Shown: positions 36,914 to 46,287, counted from the stretch's first letter. The stretch: 64,000 nt of DNA from Pseudomonas sp. LP_7_YM (GCF_004364435.1 NZ_SOCT01000003.1:533243-597242), one strand, 5' to 3'. Program-made: numbers and translations. Notes: generated from the letters alone by a model not told the origin.

Positions 36914-38248
36914 TCAGGTCATCTGAATGGTGGTCTGCATGATGGTGCTTTCAGTCGAAATGGTCTTGGCGTTCGCCTGATAGTTACTTTGCGCCTTGAT
37001 CAGGTTGACCAGTTCGCTGGTCAGATCGACGTTGGACTCTTCCAGTGCCTGCCCGGTCAACGACCCGAGAGTGCCTGACTCAGGAGCACCGGTAACCGGT
37101 ACACCCGATGCGTAGGTTTCACGCCAGTTGGTGCCACCTGCCGGCGCCAGGCCCTGGACGTTGGCAAAGTTGGTCAGCGACACCTGACCAATCACTTTGG
37201 ACTCGCCGTTGGTGTAGGTGGCGAACATTTTACCGGAGGCATCAACGTTCATCGCGGTGATCTGGCCGGTCGCGTAGCCGTCCTGCGTTTTGGTGATGGC
37301 ACCCGACGCCGAGTTGGTCTGGGTGGTTGCCAGCATGTTAAGCGAGATGCCACTGCTGTTGGCCGCAGCGCCGTTGCTACCCCAGGTGGTGGTGGTGCCA
37401 ACGGTCGTCGATGCTGCAGGTACCCAGTTATTGATGGTGAAGGTGCCATCGGTACCCAGGGAGATGTTCGGCGAATCGGTCATGTCAGGTGCACCAGTGC
37501 CGCTGGTGATCAGCGCGCCCGCAGAGTTGAAGGTCAACTTGGTAGCGTCTGCGGTGGTCGAGGTCGGTGTGGAAATGCTGCGGCCGTCGATCAAGCTGTA
37601 CATGGTCCAGCTGTTGGTGTCGGTCTTGGCGAAATATTGGCTAAGGGTGTGCTCGTTACCTTGGCTATCGTAGATCGACGTGCTGTAGGTGTCGTTGTAG
37701 CTGGAGGCATCGCTCGGATCGAACGTCGTCACCGTCGGTACGGTCGAGGAAGAGTTGAGATTCGACGCGATGGTGATCAGGCTGGTGGACTTAGGTGCGA
37801 GATTGGAGGAGTCCACGCGCAGGTTGCTCGATACACCAGTGGCGATATTGCCCTCGGCATCGATGCTGTAACCCTGCAGGTTGTTGCCGGACTCGTCGAT
37901 GACATAACCGTTAGTGTCGGTATGGAATGCCCCGGCGCGGGTGTAGAGCTTCTCGCCGTTGTTGCTGAGCATGAAGAAGCCATTACCGTTGATCGCCAGG
38001 TCCAGGCTACGACCGGTGCCGGTGTTCAACGTGCCCTGGGTGAACTGCTGCGAAACTGCCGCAGTGGTTACGCCACTGCCGGTAGCCGTGGTGCCGGATG
38101 TACCGCGAATGGACTGCGCGTACTGGTCGGCAAACTCTGCACGAGAAGATTTGAAGCCAGTGGTCGCCACGTTGGCAATGTTGTTGCCGGTAACGTCCAG
38201 ACTTTTGTTTGCTGCATAAAGCCCGCTAAGGCCAACGTTGAAAGACAT
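36914..38248 (-). CDS. flgE: Flagellar hook protein FlgE
   Basis: FlgE is the hook subunit, 444 residues. N-terminus MSFNVGLSGLYAANKSLDVTGNNIANVATTGFK shows the rod/hook motif (GNNIANVATTGFKSSRAEF). The Thr/Ser-rich centre is variable, and the C-terminus LEESNVDLTSELVNLIKAQSNYQANAKTISTE is conserved. It lies 28 bp after flgD and ends the flgBCDE operon. Confidence 0.97.
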   Translation of the reverse strand: MSFNVGLSGLYAANKSLDVTGNNIANVATTGFKSSRAEFADQYAQSIRGTSGTTATGSGVTTAAVSQQFTQGTLNTGTGRSLDLAINGNGFFMLSNNGEKLYTRAGAFHTDTNGYVIDESGNNLQGYSIDAEGNIATGVSSNLRVDSSNLAPKSTSLITIASNLNSSSTVPTVTTFDPSDASSYNDTYSTSIYDSQGNEHTLSQYFAKTDTNSWTMYSLIDGRSISTPTSTTADATKLTFNSAGALITSGTGAPDMTDSPNISLGTDGTFTINNWVPAASTTVGTTTTWGSNGAAANSSGISLNMLATTQTNSASGAITKTQDGYATGQITAMNVDASGKMFATYTNGESKVIGQVSLTNFANVQGLAPAGGTNWRETYASGVPVTGAPESGTLGSLTGQALEESNVDLTSELVNLIKAQSNYQANAKTISTESTIMQTTIQMT

Positions 38249-38276
38249 GGTTCACTCCTGCGCCGTTTAGCCGGCT

Positions 38277-39002
38277 TCAAATTCCGATTTTCTGTACTTT
38301 GGACAATGCAATGCTGTTGCCGCTGGCCAGATTGAGCGTCATGTCCGCCCCACTGGTCCCCATGGTCACGCTGTTGACAGTGGCCGGCAGGTAAGTGGTC
38401 AGCGCCGTGCTGGTGCCATCAAGACTGCCGTTGGCGACAAAACTGTAGTTACCCGACGCCAGCGTTTCGCCGCTTTCATCCTTGCCATCCCAGGTGAAGC
38501 TGGCGGTACCGGCCGACTGACTGCCCAGATCGAGGGTGCGCACCACAGAGCCTGCCGAGTCGTAAACCTTGACCGTGGTTGCGGTACTGGAGGACGGCAA
38601 TACCACCGAGCCGGTCATCCCGGCCGTGGTGTCCACGGAGGTCGCACCTGCGTCGACAACCACCGAGCGCCCTACCAATGAAGACGCCTGCAACGCCTGA
38701 GACGATTGATACTGAGTACTGATCGAATCGACCGTGGTACTCAGGTTCTGCATGGTTTCCAGGCTGCTGAACTGCGCCAGCTGCGCCACGAACTCGCTGT
38801 TATCCTGCGGATCGAGCGGGTTCTGGTTCTGCATCTGGGTGACCAGCAGCTTAAGGAACGAATCCTTGCCCAGCGAGCTGGTTCCGGTACTCGCAGTGCT
38901 TGCAGTGCTTGAGGTACTGCTCGTACTTGCCGTGGTCCCGGTCGATTGCAGCGACTTGAGGAATGCCGTCGAGGCATCGTTGCTGGTGTTAGTAACCGTC
39001 AT
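38277..39002 (-). CDS. flgD: Hook-capping protein FlgD
   Basis: FlgD is the scaffold needed for hook assembly. 241 residues: Ser/Thr-rich N-terminus (about 15-42), then the FlgD core GKDSFLKLLVTQMQNQNPLDPQDNSEFVAQLAQFSSLE (seen as FLKLLVTQMQNQNPLDP and EFVAQLAQFSSLE), and a FLIG-like/Tudor C-terminal part with FTWDGKDESGETLASGNYSF. Between flgC and flgE. Confidence 0.96.
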   Translation of the reverse strand: MTVTNTSNDASTAFLKSLQSTGTTASTSSTSSTASTASTGTSSLGKDSFLKLLVTQMQNQNPLDPQDNSEFVAQLAQFSSLETMQNLSTTVDSISTQYQSSQALQASSLVGRSVVVDAGATSVDTTAGMTGSVVLPSSSTATTVKVYDSAGSVVRTLDLGSQSAGTASFTWDGKDESGETLASGNYSFVANGSLDGTSTALTTYLPATVNSVTMGTSGADMTLNLASGNSIALSKVQKIGI

Positions 39003-39017
39003 GACTTTCGCCCCTTA

Positions 39018-39461
39018 TCACTGACCCAGGGTCAGTACCTTCTGCATCATGGTTTTCGCGGTGTTCATGACTTCCGCGTTGGTCTGGAACGAACGACTGG
39101 CCGAGATCATGTCAGCCATCTCGTTGACGACATTCACATTCGGGTAATAGACGTAGCCATTCTTGTCGGCAGACGGGTGATTTGGCTCGTAACGTGCTTC
39201 CAGGTTGGACGAGTCCTCGACGATGCCGGAAACCTGTACACCGGTGCCGGCCTGGCCCTGATCTTCGAACAATGACGTGCTGCCCCCCGATTCCTGCCCC
39301 TCGAACACGGTGGCGAACACCGGGTGCCGGGCGCGGTAAGTCTTGTCCAGACTCGAAGACACGGTTTCGGCGTTGGCGATGTTACTGGCCACGGTGTTCA
39401 GGCGAGTGTTCTGCGCACTCATGCCGCTGCCGGCAATATTGAAAACACTGGATAGCGACAT
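39018..39461 (-). CDS. flgC: Flagellar rod protein FlgC
   Basis: FlgC is a proximal rod protein, 147 residues. N-terminus SLSSVFNIAGSGMSAQNTRLNTVASNIANAETVSS, C-terminus PNVNVVNEMADMISASRSFQTNAEVMNTAK, both as in the family. The start is 3 bp after the flgB stop, so translation is coupled. Confidence 0.96.
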   Translation of the reverse strand: MSLSSVFNIAGSGMSAQNTRLNTVASNIANAETVSSSLDKTYRARHPVFATVFEGQESGGSTSLFEDQGQAGTGVQVSGIVEDSSNLEARYEPNHPSADKNGYVYYPNVNVVNEMADMISASRSFQTNAEVMNTAKTMMQKVLTLGQ

Positions 39462-39464
39462 GAA

Positions 39465-39872
39465 TTATTCTCCGCGCAGGGCTGCTACCAGCCCTTTGAA
39501 CTTACTGTTGAGCAGCGTGAAGCTGGCCTGGAAGCCAATGGCGTTTTCGGCGTAGTTGGCATTCTCGACCTGGGAGTCGACGGTGTTCTGGTCCAGCGAC
39601 GGTTGCGACGGCGTGCGGTACAACAGACTCGCGTCGCCGTCGCTCATGCCTTCAGCTTCGATGTGCCGGCTGTTGGTCATGTCCAGAGCGAAACTGCCGT
39701 TTTTGGCTTTGTCGCTTTCGGCGGCCAACACCTTGGAAAAGTCCAGGTCACGCGCCTTGTAGTTGGGCGTGTCGGCGTTGGTGATGTTGTTGGCCAGCAC
39801 TTCTGCACGTTGGGCGCGGAAGTTCAGCGCTTTCTCGTGAATACCCAGTGCGTTTTCGAAGCTGATGCTCAT
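39465..39872 (-). CDS. flgB: Flagellar rod protein FlgB
   Basis: FlgB is the rod protein next to FliE. 135 residues: MSISFENALGIHEKALNFRAQRAEVLANNITNADTPNYKARDLDF gives the rod motif (VLANNITNADTPNYKARD), and the end ENANYAENAIGFQASFTLLNSKFKGL is typical. First gene of flgBCDE, with a near-perfect sigma-54 promoter 45 bp upstream. Confidence 0.96.
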   Translation of the reverse strand: MSISFENALGIHEKALNFRAQRAEVLANNITNADTPNYKARDLDFSKVLAAESDKAKNGSFALDMTNSRHIEAEGMSDGDASLLYRTPSQPSLDQNTVDSQVENANYAENAIGFQASFTLLNSKFKGLVAALRGE

Positions 39873-39917
39873 GTCGGGAACCTTTACCGGTTAACCAGAT
39901 GTTCGTGACTGAGAGAT

Positions 39918-39933
39918 AGCAAGTGGCGTGCCA
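39918..39933 (-). promoter_or_regulatory. Sigma-54 promoter for flgBCDE
   Basis: The minus strand reads TGGCACGCCACTTGCT, a full match to TGGCACG-N4-TTGCW. The predicted leader is about 34 nt. The rest of 39934-40202, between this promoter and the cheR terminator, shows no gene or other clear element. Confidence 0.92.
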
Positions 39934-40202
39934 GTTCCTGGAATGCCCGTATTTGTGGGGCTTCGAAGGGATCTGGCGGTGGGGATGCCAGAAAAGCGGC
40001 AAGTGATTTCCGCTGGCAGGAAGGAAAGCGGCAAGGGGGGTGCCGTTTTTTTGCCGCTGTCGATAGCTTCGCCTGATGGCGGAAGCATTCCGTCTTCGGC
40101 GGGTTAATTTTTCGGCTCTTGGAAAAAGTGATCCGCTGTAAGGGCGGAACCGTAATCAGTGCACCGTCAAAAACGGATATATACAAAAAACACCGCAAAA
40201 AG

Positions 40203-40225
40203 AAAAACCCGCCGAAGCGGGTTTT
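40203..40225 (-). terminator. Rho-independent terminator of cheV-cheR
   Basis: On the minus strand AAAACCCGC-TTCG-GCGGGTTTTT: 9-bp stem with a UUCG tetraloop followed by T's, 20 bp after the cheR stop. Confidence 0.93.
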
Positions 40226-40244
40226 CGTCAATCAATCACCAGAC

Positions 40245-41072
40245 TCACTTGGCCTTATAGATGATCCCGGGACTGCACTGCACCATCTGATAATGGTCAG
40301 GCAACCCGTTCAAAGCCTCCGACGCCCCGAGAAACAGATACCCCCCAGGCTTCAGTGTCGAATGAATGCGCAACAGAATGTCCTTCTTCACCTCGGCCGA
40401 GAAGTAAATCAGCACGTTGCGACAAAACACGATATCGAACTTGCCCAATGCCGCGTAACTGTCCAGCAGGTTAAAGGAGCGAAATTCCACCCGGCTCTTG
40501 ATCGGCGTCTTAACCGTCCAGCGGCCTGGCGTCTTCTGATCGAAAAAACGCTGCAGCCGGTCCGGCGACAGGCCACGACCGATGGCCAGGCTGTCGTACT
40601 CCCCGGTCTTGCAGTTGTTCAACATACTGCCCGACAAATCCGTGGCCACAATCTGCGCACCGGACTTCAGCAGTCCCGGGTTGCTGCGCTCGAACTCGTC
40701 GATGGACATCGACAGCGAGTACGGTTCCTGCCCCGACGAACAGGCCGCCGACCAAATTCGCGGGCGCAGGCCCGGACTGGCTTTGATCTGCTCAGGCAGC
40801 ACCTTGGTCTTGAGCACCTCGAACGGATAGGTGTCACGAAACCACAAGGTCTCGTTGGTGGTCATGGCGTCCACCACCTGCTCACGCAAACCGCTGCGTG
40901 GCTGGGTCTGGATGCGCTGGATCAACTCACTCAACGACTTGATCCCCTGCTGCTCCATCAGCTTGTTAAGGCGGCTGGACACCAGGTATTGCTTGTTTTC
41001 ACCCAGCAAAATGCCACAGGCCTTTTCCAGGAAGACCCGGAACTGTTCAAAATCCAAATTACCTGTAGACAT
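40245..41072 (-). CDS. cheR: Chemotaxis protein methyltransferase CheR
   Basis: CheR methylates glutamates of chemoreceptors using S-adenosylmethionine. From the ATG at 41070-41072 (GAGGGGCGGC upstream) 275 residues: an N-terminal helical CheR_N domain (FEQFRVFLEKACGILLGENKQYLVSSRLNKLM, here FRVFLEKACGILLGENK) and the SAM-dependent methyltransferase domain (about 75-275, RIWSAACSSGQEPYSLSM and FDIVFCRNVLIYFS). It follows cheV by 44 bp in the same operon. Confidence 0.96.
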   Translation of the reverse strand: MSTGNLDFEQFRVFLEKACGILLGENKQYLVSSRLNKLMEQQGIKSLSELIQRIQTQPRSGLREQVVDAMTTNETLWFRDTYPFEVLKTKVLPEQIKASPGLRPRIWSAACSSGQEPYSLSMSIDEFERSNPGLLKSGAQIVATDLSGSMLNNCKTGEYDSLAIGRGLSPDRLQRFFDQKTPGRWTVKTPIKSRVEFRSFNLLDSYAALGKFDIVFCRNVLIYFSAEVKKDILLRIHSTLKPGGYLFLGASEALNGLPDHYQMVQCSPGIIYKAK

Positions 41073-41116
41073 GCCGCCCCTCAAATCATGTGAACAGCAA
41101 GAAGGGAAATCCCTCC

Positions 41117-42049
41117 TCAGCTGATATCTGCCGCCTTGATACGATCTACCACTCTAGCTGCCAAATCGTCCGGCCGAAACTTGGCCAGGAAATCATCAGC
41201 GCCCACTTTCTTGACCATCGCCTGATTAAAGACCCCGGACAGGGAAGTATGCAGGACGATGTGCAGCTTCTGCATGCGCGGATCGCTGCGGATCTCGGCA
41301 GTCAAGGTGTAGCCGTCCATCTCCGGCATTTCAATGTCGGAGATCATCATCAGGAACTCTTCTTCCGGTTTTTTGCCCTCGTCCACCAGCTTGCGCAGGA
41401 ATTCGAGCGCCTGACGACCGTCATTCAGCGCCGTCACTTCAACGCCTACGGTCTGCAGGCATCGAGTGACCTGTTTACGCGCTACCGACGAATCGTCGAC
41501 GGTCAGGACCCGCAAGGACACAGCCTTGTGCTGCACTTCAGCACTCACGACTCCGGCGGAGATGTTTTCCGAGACCGGGGCCACTTCGGCGAGGATTTTC
41601 TCCACGTCAATGATTTCCACCAATTGGTTATCGATACGCGTCACTGCCGTGAGGTAGTGGTCGCGACCGGTGCCCTTGGGTGGCGGATGAATGTCTTCCC
41701 AGTTCATGTTCACGATACGCTCGACCGAATGCACCAGAAAGCCCTGAATCTTGGTGTTGTATTCGGTAATGATAACGAATGCATTGGCGACGCTGCCCAG
41801 CGGCGCCGAACCCGTGGCCATCGCCAGATCGAGGATCGGGATCGTCCCCCCCCGAATATTTGCCACTCCGCGCACAATCGGACTGGATTTGGGCATGTGG
41901 GTAAGTTTTGGGCACTGAAGCACCTCTTTTACCTTGAACACGTTGATCCCATACAACTGCTTGCCGTCCAGACGAAACAGCAGCAATTCAAGGCGGTTCT
42001 GCCCTACCAGTTGCGTGCGCTGGTTCACCGAATCCATTACACCAGCCAT
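41117..42049 (-). CDS. cheV: Chemotaxis coupling protein CheV
   Basis: CheV links chemoreceptors to CheA through a CheW domain and has a receiver domain. From the ATG at 42047-42049 (GGGAGGAATG upstream) 310 residues: CheW domain about 15-165 (ELLLFRLDGKQLYGINVFKVKEVL, then VRGVANIRGGTIPILDLA) and receiver about 180-305 (LTVDDSSVARKQVTRCL, phospho-Asp in MMISDIEMPEMDG, conserved Lys in MVKKVGADDFLAKF). Divergent from flgA, separated by 74 bp. Confidence 0.96.
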   Translation of the reverse strand: MAGVMDSVNQRTQLVGQNRLELLLFRLDGKQLYGINVFKVKEVLQCPKLTHMPKSSPIVRGVANIRGGTIPILDLAMATGSAPLGSVANAFVIITEYNTKIQGFLVHSVERIVNMNWEDIHPPPKGTGRDHYLTAVTRIDNQLVEIIDVEKILAEVAPVSENISAGVVSAEVQHKAVSLRVLTVDDSSVARKQVTRCLQTVGVEVTALNDGRQALEFLRKLVDEGKKPEEEFLMMISDIEMPEMDGYTLTAEIRSDPRMQKLHIVLHTSLSGVFNQAMVKKVGADDFLAKFRPDDLAARVVDRIKAADIS

Positions 42050-42096
42050 GCACCATTCCTCCCAAAACGACCAATTGCGCAATGCCAAGCGGCAAG

Positions 42097-42112
42097 CGGC
42101 ACGGGCCTTGCT
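42097..42112 (+). promoter_or_regulatory. Sigma-54-like site before flgA
   Basis: The plus strand reads CGGCACGGGCCTTGCT, matching the sigma-54 consensus except at the first base, with correct spacing. The predicted transcription start falls at about 42123-42124, on the flgA ATG, so if used it would give a leaderless message. Confidence 0.6.
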
Positions 42113-42123
42113 ATTTGACCGTC

Positions 42124-42885
42124 ATGAACACACAAACGACAGTATCCCGACGTCTGACCTTCGCAACCCGCAGCCTGTTCTGCGTGCTGGCTGCAGCGTG
42201 TCTGCTTTGTGCCGCAGGGATCAGCCGTGCGGACAACGTGACCTTGCCTGAACAACTTATCGGCGTCACCCAAGGCTTTCTTGAATTCACAGTAGAAGAC
42301 TATTTGGCTTCCAGTCAGACAGCGGGTCGTTACGAGATCGAAGTCAAGCAACTCGACCCTCGGTTGCGCATGCCGCATTGTGACAAGGATTTGACAGCTA
42401 CGCTGGAAAGCCCGGCTCAGCCCATCGGTCGAGTGACCGTCAAGCTGCGTTGCGAAGGCAGTGCTCCCTGGACGGTGTTCGTGCCCGCCCAGGTACATTT
42501 GTTCCGCAATGTCGTGACCGTCGTGCGCCCGATGAAACGCGACGCCATTGTCACCGAGGGCGATATCGCCCTGCGTGAACGCGATGTCGGGCTGCTAGGA
42601 CAGGGTTTTCTCGATTCCGTGGACCAGGCCATCGGACAAAAGGTCGTCCGACCAACGGTGATCGATCAGATCCTGACGCCGGTTCACCTGGAACAGCCAC
42701 AAATGGTCCGCAAGGGCGATCAGGTGGTCATCAGCGCTCGCAGCGGGTCGATGAGCGTGCGCATGCCCGGCGAAGCGCTGTCCGATGGCGGATTCAACGA
42801 ACAGATACGGGTCAAGAACCTCAACTCCCAGCGTGTGATCAAGGCCAATATCGTGGCCCCCGGTCAGGTCGAGGTGCCTATGTAG
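42124..42885 (+). CDS. flgA: P-ring assembly chaperone FlgA
   Basis: FlgA is the periplasmic chaperone for P-ring assembly. 253 residues from the ATG at 42124: signal peptide with Arg9, Arg10, Arg16 and a hydrophobic core LFCVLAAACLLCAAGISRA, then VTLPEQLIGVTQGFLEFTVEDYL. The C-terminal SAF-like domain shows VVRPMKRDAIVTEGDIALRERDV and GQKVVRPTVIDQILTPVHLEQP. No Shine-Dalgarno is visible before the ATG. Divergent from cheV and upstream of flgMN. Confidence 0.95.
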   Translation: MNTQTTVSRRLTFATRSLFCVLAAACLLCAAGISRADNVTLPEQLIGVTQGFLEFTVEDYLASSQTAGRYEIEVKQLDPRLRMPHCDKDLTATLESPAQPIGRVTVKLRCEGSAPWTVFVPAQVHLFRNVVTVVRPMKRDAIVTEGDIALRERDVGLLGQGFLDSVDQAIGQKVVRPTVIDQILTPVHLEQPQMVRKGDQVVISARSGSMSVRMPGEALSDGGFNEQIRVKNLNSQRVIKANIVAPGQVEVPM

Positions 42886-42981
42886 GGGTATTGTCCTCTG
42901 GCGCTAAGCTTGCGCTTTTCCTACACTCGGAACCCATACGCCTTATGCGAAGTCCATTCAGGACTGTTTTCGCACGGGCCC

Positions 42982-43008
42982 TAAAGTTATTCCGGGTTTA
43001 GCCGAAAC
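42982..43008 (+). promoter_or_regulatory. FliA (sigma-28) promoter of flgMN
   Basis: The plus strand reads TAAAG, 14 nt, GCCGAAAC, close to the sigma-28 consensus and with the spacing seen at fliC and fliS. It lies 36 bp before the flgM ATG. Confidence 0.82.
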
Positions 43009-43044
43009 CAAGGCAAGCGTCCTAGAACCCAGAGGTTTTCAATC

Positions 43045-43368
43045 ATGGTCATCGACTTCAGTCGTTTAAACAGCTCCTCTACCGTTGGGGGTACATCGCG
43101 TACCGCCAGCGCCAAGGAAACCAGCAAAACCGAAGCTGCGGCGACGGTCAGCACTTCCGACAGCGTGAGCGGTAGCGGTAGCGGCGAGACAGTACATTTG
43201 AGCAGTGAAGCGCAAAAGTTGCAGAAGATCACTGATTCGTTGCGTGATCAGCCCGCCGTCAACAGCAGCCGTGTGGCCGAGTTGAAGCAGGCTGTCGCCG
43301 ACGGCAGTTACAAGGTCGACAGCAACCGAGTGGCGAGCAAACTGCTTAATTTCGAAGCCCAGCGCTAG
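43045..43368 (+). CDS. flgM: Anti-sigma-28 factor FlgM
   Basis: FlgM binds and inhibits FliA until it is exported through the finished hook. 107 residues: [16 protein letters not shown] at the N-terminus, a long Ser/Thr-rich disordered region (15-50), and the C-terminal FliA-binding helices ([48 protein letters not shown]). A FliA-type promoter in front gives the usual autoregulatory loop. Confidence 0.96.
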   Translation: MVIDFSRLNSSSTVGGTSRTASAKETSKTEAAATVSTSDSVSGSGSGETVHLSSEAQKLQKITDSLRDQPAVNSSRVAELKQAVADGSYKVDSNRVASKLLNFEAQR

Positions 43369-43417
43369 CCCCCGGTCTGCGCAGAGGCTTCTGGACGCTT
43401 GAAACCCAGGGCATGCG

Positions 43418-43885
43418 ATGCAAGACACTACTTTGCTTCAACTGATCACCGACGATATTGCGCCAACCCAGCATCTGCTGGAGATCCTGAAAGCCGAGTC
43501 AATCGCGCTGCACGGTCGCAACATGGTCGAAATGGAACACATCCTGGCGCAGAAACAGGCGCTGGTGATTGTGCTTGAGCAGCATGGACGCAGACGCAGC
43601 CAACTGCTGTCGAGTCTTGGCCTGCCCGCCAATCGGGCGGGACTCGAAGAAGTGGCCAGACATTCGTCAGTGGGCGACGCGTTATTGACGACGGGTGATG
43701 AGCTGAGCGCGCTGATTGCCGAATGTCAGGCCGCCAATGTACAGAACGGCAGCCTGATCCAGCTGCAGCAGCTGACCACGGCACAGCAACTCAGAATCCT
43801 CAATGGTGGCGATACTCCAACACTTTATGACAGCCGCGGCTCGACCTCCGGCAAAGCCCGACCACGTCCACTGAGCCAGGCGTAA
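43418..43885 (+). CDS. flgN: Flagellar export chaperone FlgN
   Basis: FlgN is the cytoplasmic chaperone of the hook-filament junction proteins FlgK and FlgL. 155 residues, mainly helical: LLQLITDDIAPTQHLLEILKAESIALHGRNMVEMEHILAQKQALV, shown by the heptad-like MEHILAQKQALVIVLEQHGRRR. Directly after flgM (49 bp), as usual. Confidence 0.93.
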   Translation: MQDTTLLQLITDDIAPTQHLLEILKAESIALHGRNMVEMEHILAQKQALVIVLEQHGRRRSQLLSSLGLPANRAGLEEVARHSSVGDALLTTGDELSALIAECQAANVQNGSLIQLQQLTTAQQLRILNGGDTPTLYDSRGSTSGKARPRPLSQA

Positions 43886-43967
43886 GTTGTTGTATCAAGG
43901 CGCGCAACAGAGTGGCAAAATGCCGCACGTCGCACGCTGTCGTTTTTTGCCTGGAGATGGATAGACC

Positions 43968-44708
43968 GTGAATGCTTCAAGCGCGGAAGATGTTCCGCAG
44001 CCCCCGAAGGTACTGACCACGCCGTTGGAGATTGCCGCCAACATGCGTCTTTTGATGGACAGTCATGATCCGCTGATCATTACGTTCGGGGAGCGCAGTC
44101 ACCGCTTTCAGAGCTACATCATTGGCGTTGACCGTGACAGCAACGAGATGTTGCTGGACGAAATGGTCCCGCGCGAGGGTGAAAAATTCCTGGCCAATGG
44201 CGAGCCCTTCCGGGTCGAAGGCTTTCACGATGGCGTGCGTATTGCCTGGGAAGTCAAGGCGCGGATGACCATCATCGAGGAGCGCCGCAGCTATCGCGGC
44301 CCCCTTCCTGAAGAAGTCGTGTATCACCAGCGCCGCAATGCCTTCCGTGCCGCATTGAAGCTGGCCTCCCTGGTCAATATCGAGATCGGTGGTGACAGGC
44401 TCAAGTCGCCCCTGCGCGGCAAGCTGCTGGACATTTCTGCTACCGGCTGCAAGCTACACTTCGAGGGCGATGTCTCCGACCGCATGCAGCTGGGTCAGGT
44501 GTACGAGCGCCTTGTCGCCCACTTCCCATTCGGCGCGATGACGACCCCCGTCGAGTTGCGCCATCTGCACTTTGAAGAAAAGATCAACACTACCTTTGCC
44601 GGTGTGCGCTTCCACAACATCAGTGGATTGGTGCAGCGTCAGGTCGAACGCTTCGTCTACCAGTTGCAGCGCGAGGCCCGTCGTTTCGACAAGGACGACG
44701 ACTTCTGA
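43968..44708 (+). CDS. flgZ: c-di-GMP-binding flagellar brake protein FlgZ (YcgR-type)
   Basis: FlgZ binds c-di-GMP and slows swimming by acting on the motor. 246 residues: N-terminal YcgR domain (about 15-125, [31 protein letters not shown], here [16 protein letters not shown]) and PilZ domain (130-240) with the c-di-GMP motif RRNAFRAAL (RxxxR) and DISATGCKL (D-x-S-x-x-G). It starts at GTG with GGAG 11 nt upstream. It follows flgMN, the usual Pseudomonas place. Confidence 0.94.
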   Translation: MNASSAEDVPQPPKVLTTPLEIAANMRLLMDSHDPLIITFGERSHRFQSYIIGVDRDSNEMLLDEMVPREGEKFLANGEPFRVEGFHDGVRIAWEVKARMTIIEERRSYRGPLPEEVVYHQRRNAFRAALKLASLVNIEIGGDRLKSPLRGKLLDISATGCKLHFEGDVSDRMQLGQVYERLVAHFPFGAMTTPVELRHLHFEEKINTTFAGVRFHNISGLVQRQVERFVYQLQREARRFDKDDDF

Positions 44709-44756
44709 TCATCTGATCAACCCCCTCATTCCACAGGGTCTGCACCAGACACGCCT

Positions 44757-44784
44757 CCCTGTGGGAGCATGCTCCTCCCACGGG
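44757..44784. repeat. REP-like palindromic element
   Basis: CCCTGTGGGAGCATGCTCC followed by TCCCACGGG is an imperfect palindrome of the GTGGGAGC type common as extragenic repeats in Pseudomonas. It sits between the convergent flgZ and MFS genes and may also serve as a transcription end point. Only one copy was noticed in the window. Confidence 0.5.
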
Positions 44785-44813
44785 CTTCACCCTTGCTGCC
44801 CGTACCCGATGGC

Positions 44814-46271
44814 CTACAACGGCCGGTCTACCCCCACATCCCGCGAAGCATCCTGTGCAACATTGGCCCGGGCTGGCTGAGACTCGACGCTGGCATCGCC
44901 GTCCACCACAGCGACTGGCCGCACCACGCCCTCCCCTGACGGCACAACGCGCTCCGGCTGTTCGGTATCGGTTTGCGCCTCGGTCGGGGATTGTGCCTCA
45001 GGCTCCGTAGCAGTCTGCATCTGGTCCTGAACCACCTGCTCGTCGACCCTTGGGTCAAGGGCGACCACAAGAGGCGAGCTGGACATGCTGTCCGGCATCG
45101 CGACGTGATGCAGCGGCGCGTCGTCGACCTGGTGCAGATTGGTGACGGCCTTCGGACGAATGCGCAGCACCAGAATCAGCGCCGTAAAGCAGACGAAGGC
45201 GTAAAGCATGTTGCTGCCGAACTGCTTCATCAGCACCCCCGACACCAGTGGCCCGATGCTGGCGCCGATGCCGTAGGTCATCAGCAGCATGGCGGTGAGC
45301 GAGACGCGTCGTTCGCCTTCGACGTGGTCGTTGGAGAACGCCACCGCCAGCGGATACAGCGAGAACTGCAGCAGTGAAGCAGCGAAACCCACGGCGAACA
45401 AGACTTCGGTCGGCACGCTCGGGAAAATCGCCAGTGGCAATGCAGCCACCACCAATAGCCCGGCAACGCCCCGAATCAGCCACGCGCGGTCATACCGGTC
45501 CGACAATTTGCCAAGCGGCCCCTGCACCACCAGCCCCGCGCCGATACAGCACGCCATGAACAGACCGACGTGCTCGGTGGACATCCCTTGCTGTGCCGCA
45601 TACAGCGGCGCCAGGCCGTAGAACGAGCCGATGATCATCCCGGCGCTCAGCACCGTGGTCAGCGACTGTGGCACCCGGCGCATGAAGAACAACGGCTCCA
45701 GCGGCGCAGGACGCATCGGTGCCGGGTGAATGCTGCGGGTCATCGCCACCGGCACCAGGCACAGCGCAAAACACATCGCGACCAGCATCAGCAATTCAGG
45801 GCCCAGTTGCGGGTGAATGACCAGAATCAGTTGACCCAGAACCAGCCCCAGGTATGAAGCGATCATGTAGCCGCTGAACACCATTCCGCGCTGCTTGGGC
45901 GAAGCCTGCTCGTTGAGCCAGCTTTCGATGACCATGTACTGGCACATCATGCCCAGGCCGACGATCATCCGCAGGAAGATCCAGGCCGGCAGATAGTCGA
46001 TCAGGCCATGCCCGAGCACGGCGGCGCCGACGATACCGGCACAGGTCGCGTACGCACGGATATGCCCCACCCGGCCTATCAGGCGGTGACCGATCTTGCC
46101 GCCCAGGGCCAGGCCAATGTAGTTGGCCGCCATCAGGGCACCGACCCAGAGACCATCTACCTGATCGGCAGCCAGTCGCAAGGCAAGGTAGGTACTTAAC
46201 AGGCCCGAGCCGATCAACATCATCAGGGAGGCGAAATACAGCGCTCGAAACGATTTCCAGATTTGGCGCAT
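44814..46271 (-). CDS. MFS transporter (YcaD-like)
   Basis: An inner-membrane major facilitator of 485 residues with about 12 hydrophobic segments in the first 385 residues. MFS features: LGGKIGHRLIGRVGHIRAYA between segments 2 and 3 and LGKLSDRYDRAWLIRG between the halves. The last 95 residues are a polar, acidic, Glu/Gln/Pro-rich cytoplasmic tail. The MVIESWLNEQASPKQRG motif is typical of YcaD-like proteins. Substrate unknown. It follows a terminator after the glutamine-synthetase gene, so it needs readthrough or a promoter near 46272-46290. No link to flagella is evident. Confidence 0.85.
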   Translation of the reverse strand: MRQIWKSFRALYFASLMMLIGSGLLSTYLALRLAADQVDGLWVGALMAANYIGLALGGKIGHRLIGRVGHIRAYATCAGIVGAAVLGHGLIDYLPAWIFLRMIVGLGMMCQYMVIESWLNEQASPKQRGMVFSGYMIASYLGLVLGQLILVIHPQLGPELLMLVAMCFALCLVPVAMTRSIHPAPMRPAPLEPLFFMRRVPQSLTTVLSAGMIIGSFYGLAPLYAAQQGMSTEHVGLFMACCIGAGLVVQGPLGKLSDRYDRAWLIRGVAGLLVVAALPLAIFPSVPTEVLFAVGFAASLLQFSLYPLAVAFSNDHVEGERRVSLTAMLLMTYGIGASIGPLVSGVLMKQFGSNMLYAFVCFTALILVLRIRPKAVTNLHQVDDAPLHHVAMPDSMSSSPLVVALDPRVDEQVVQDQMQTATEPEAQSPTEAQTDTEQPERVVPSGEGVVRPVAVVDGDASVESQPARANVAQDASRDVGVDRPL

Positions 46272-46287
46272 CAGCTTTCCAAAAACG

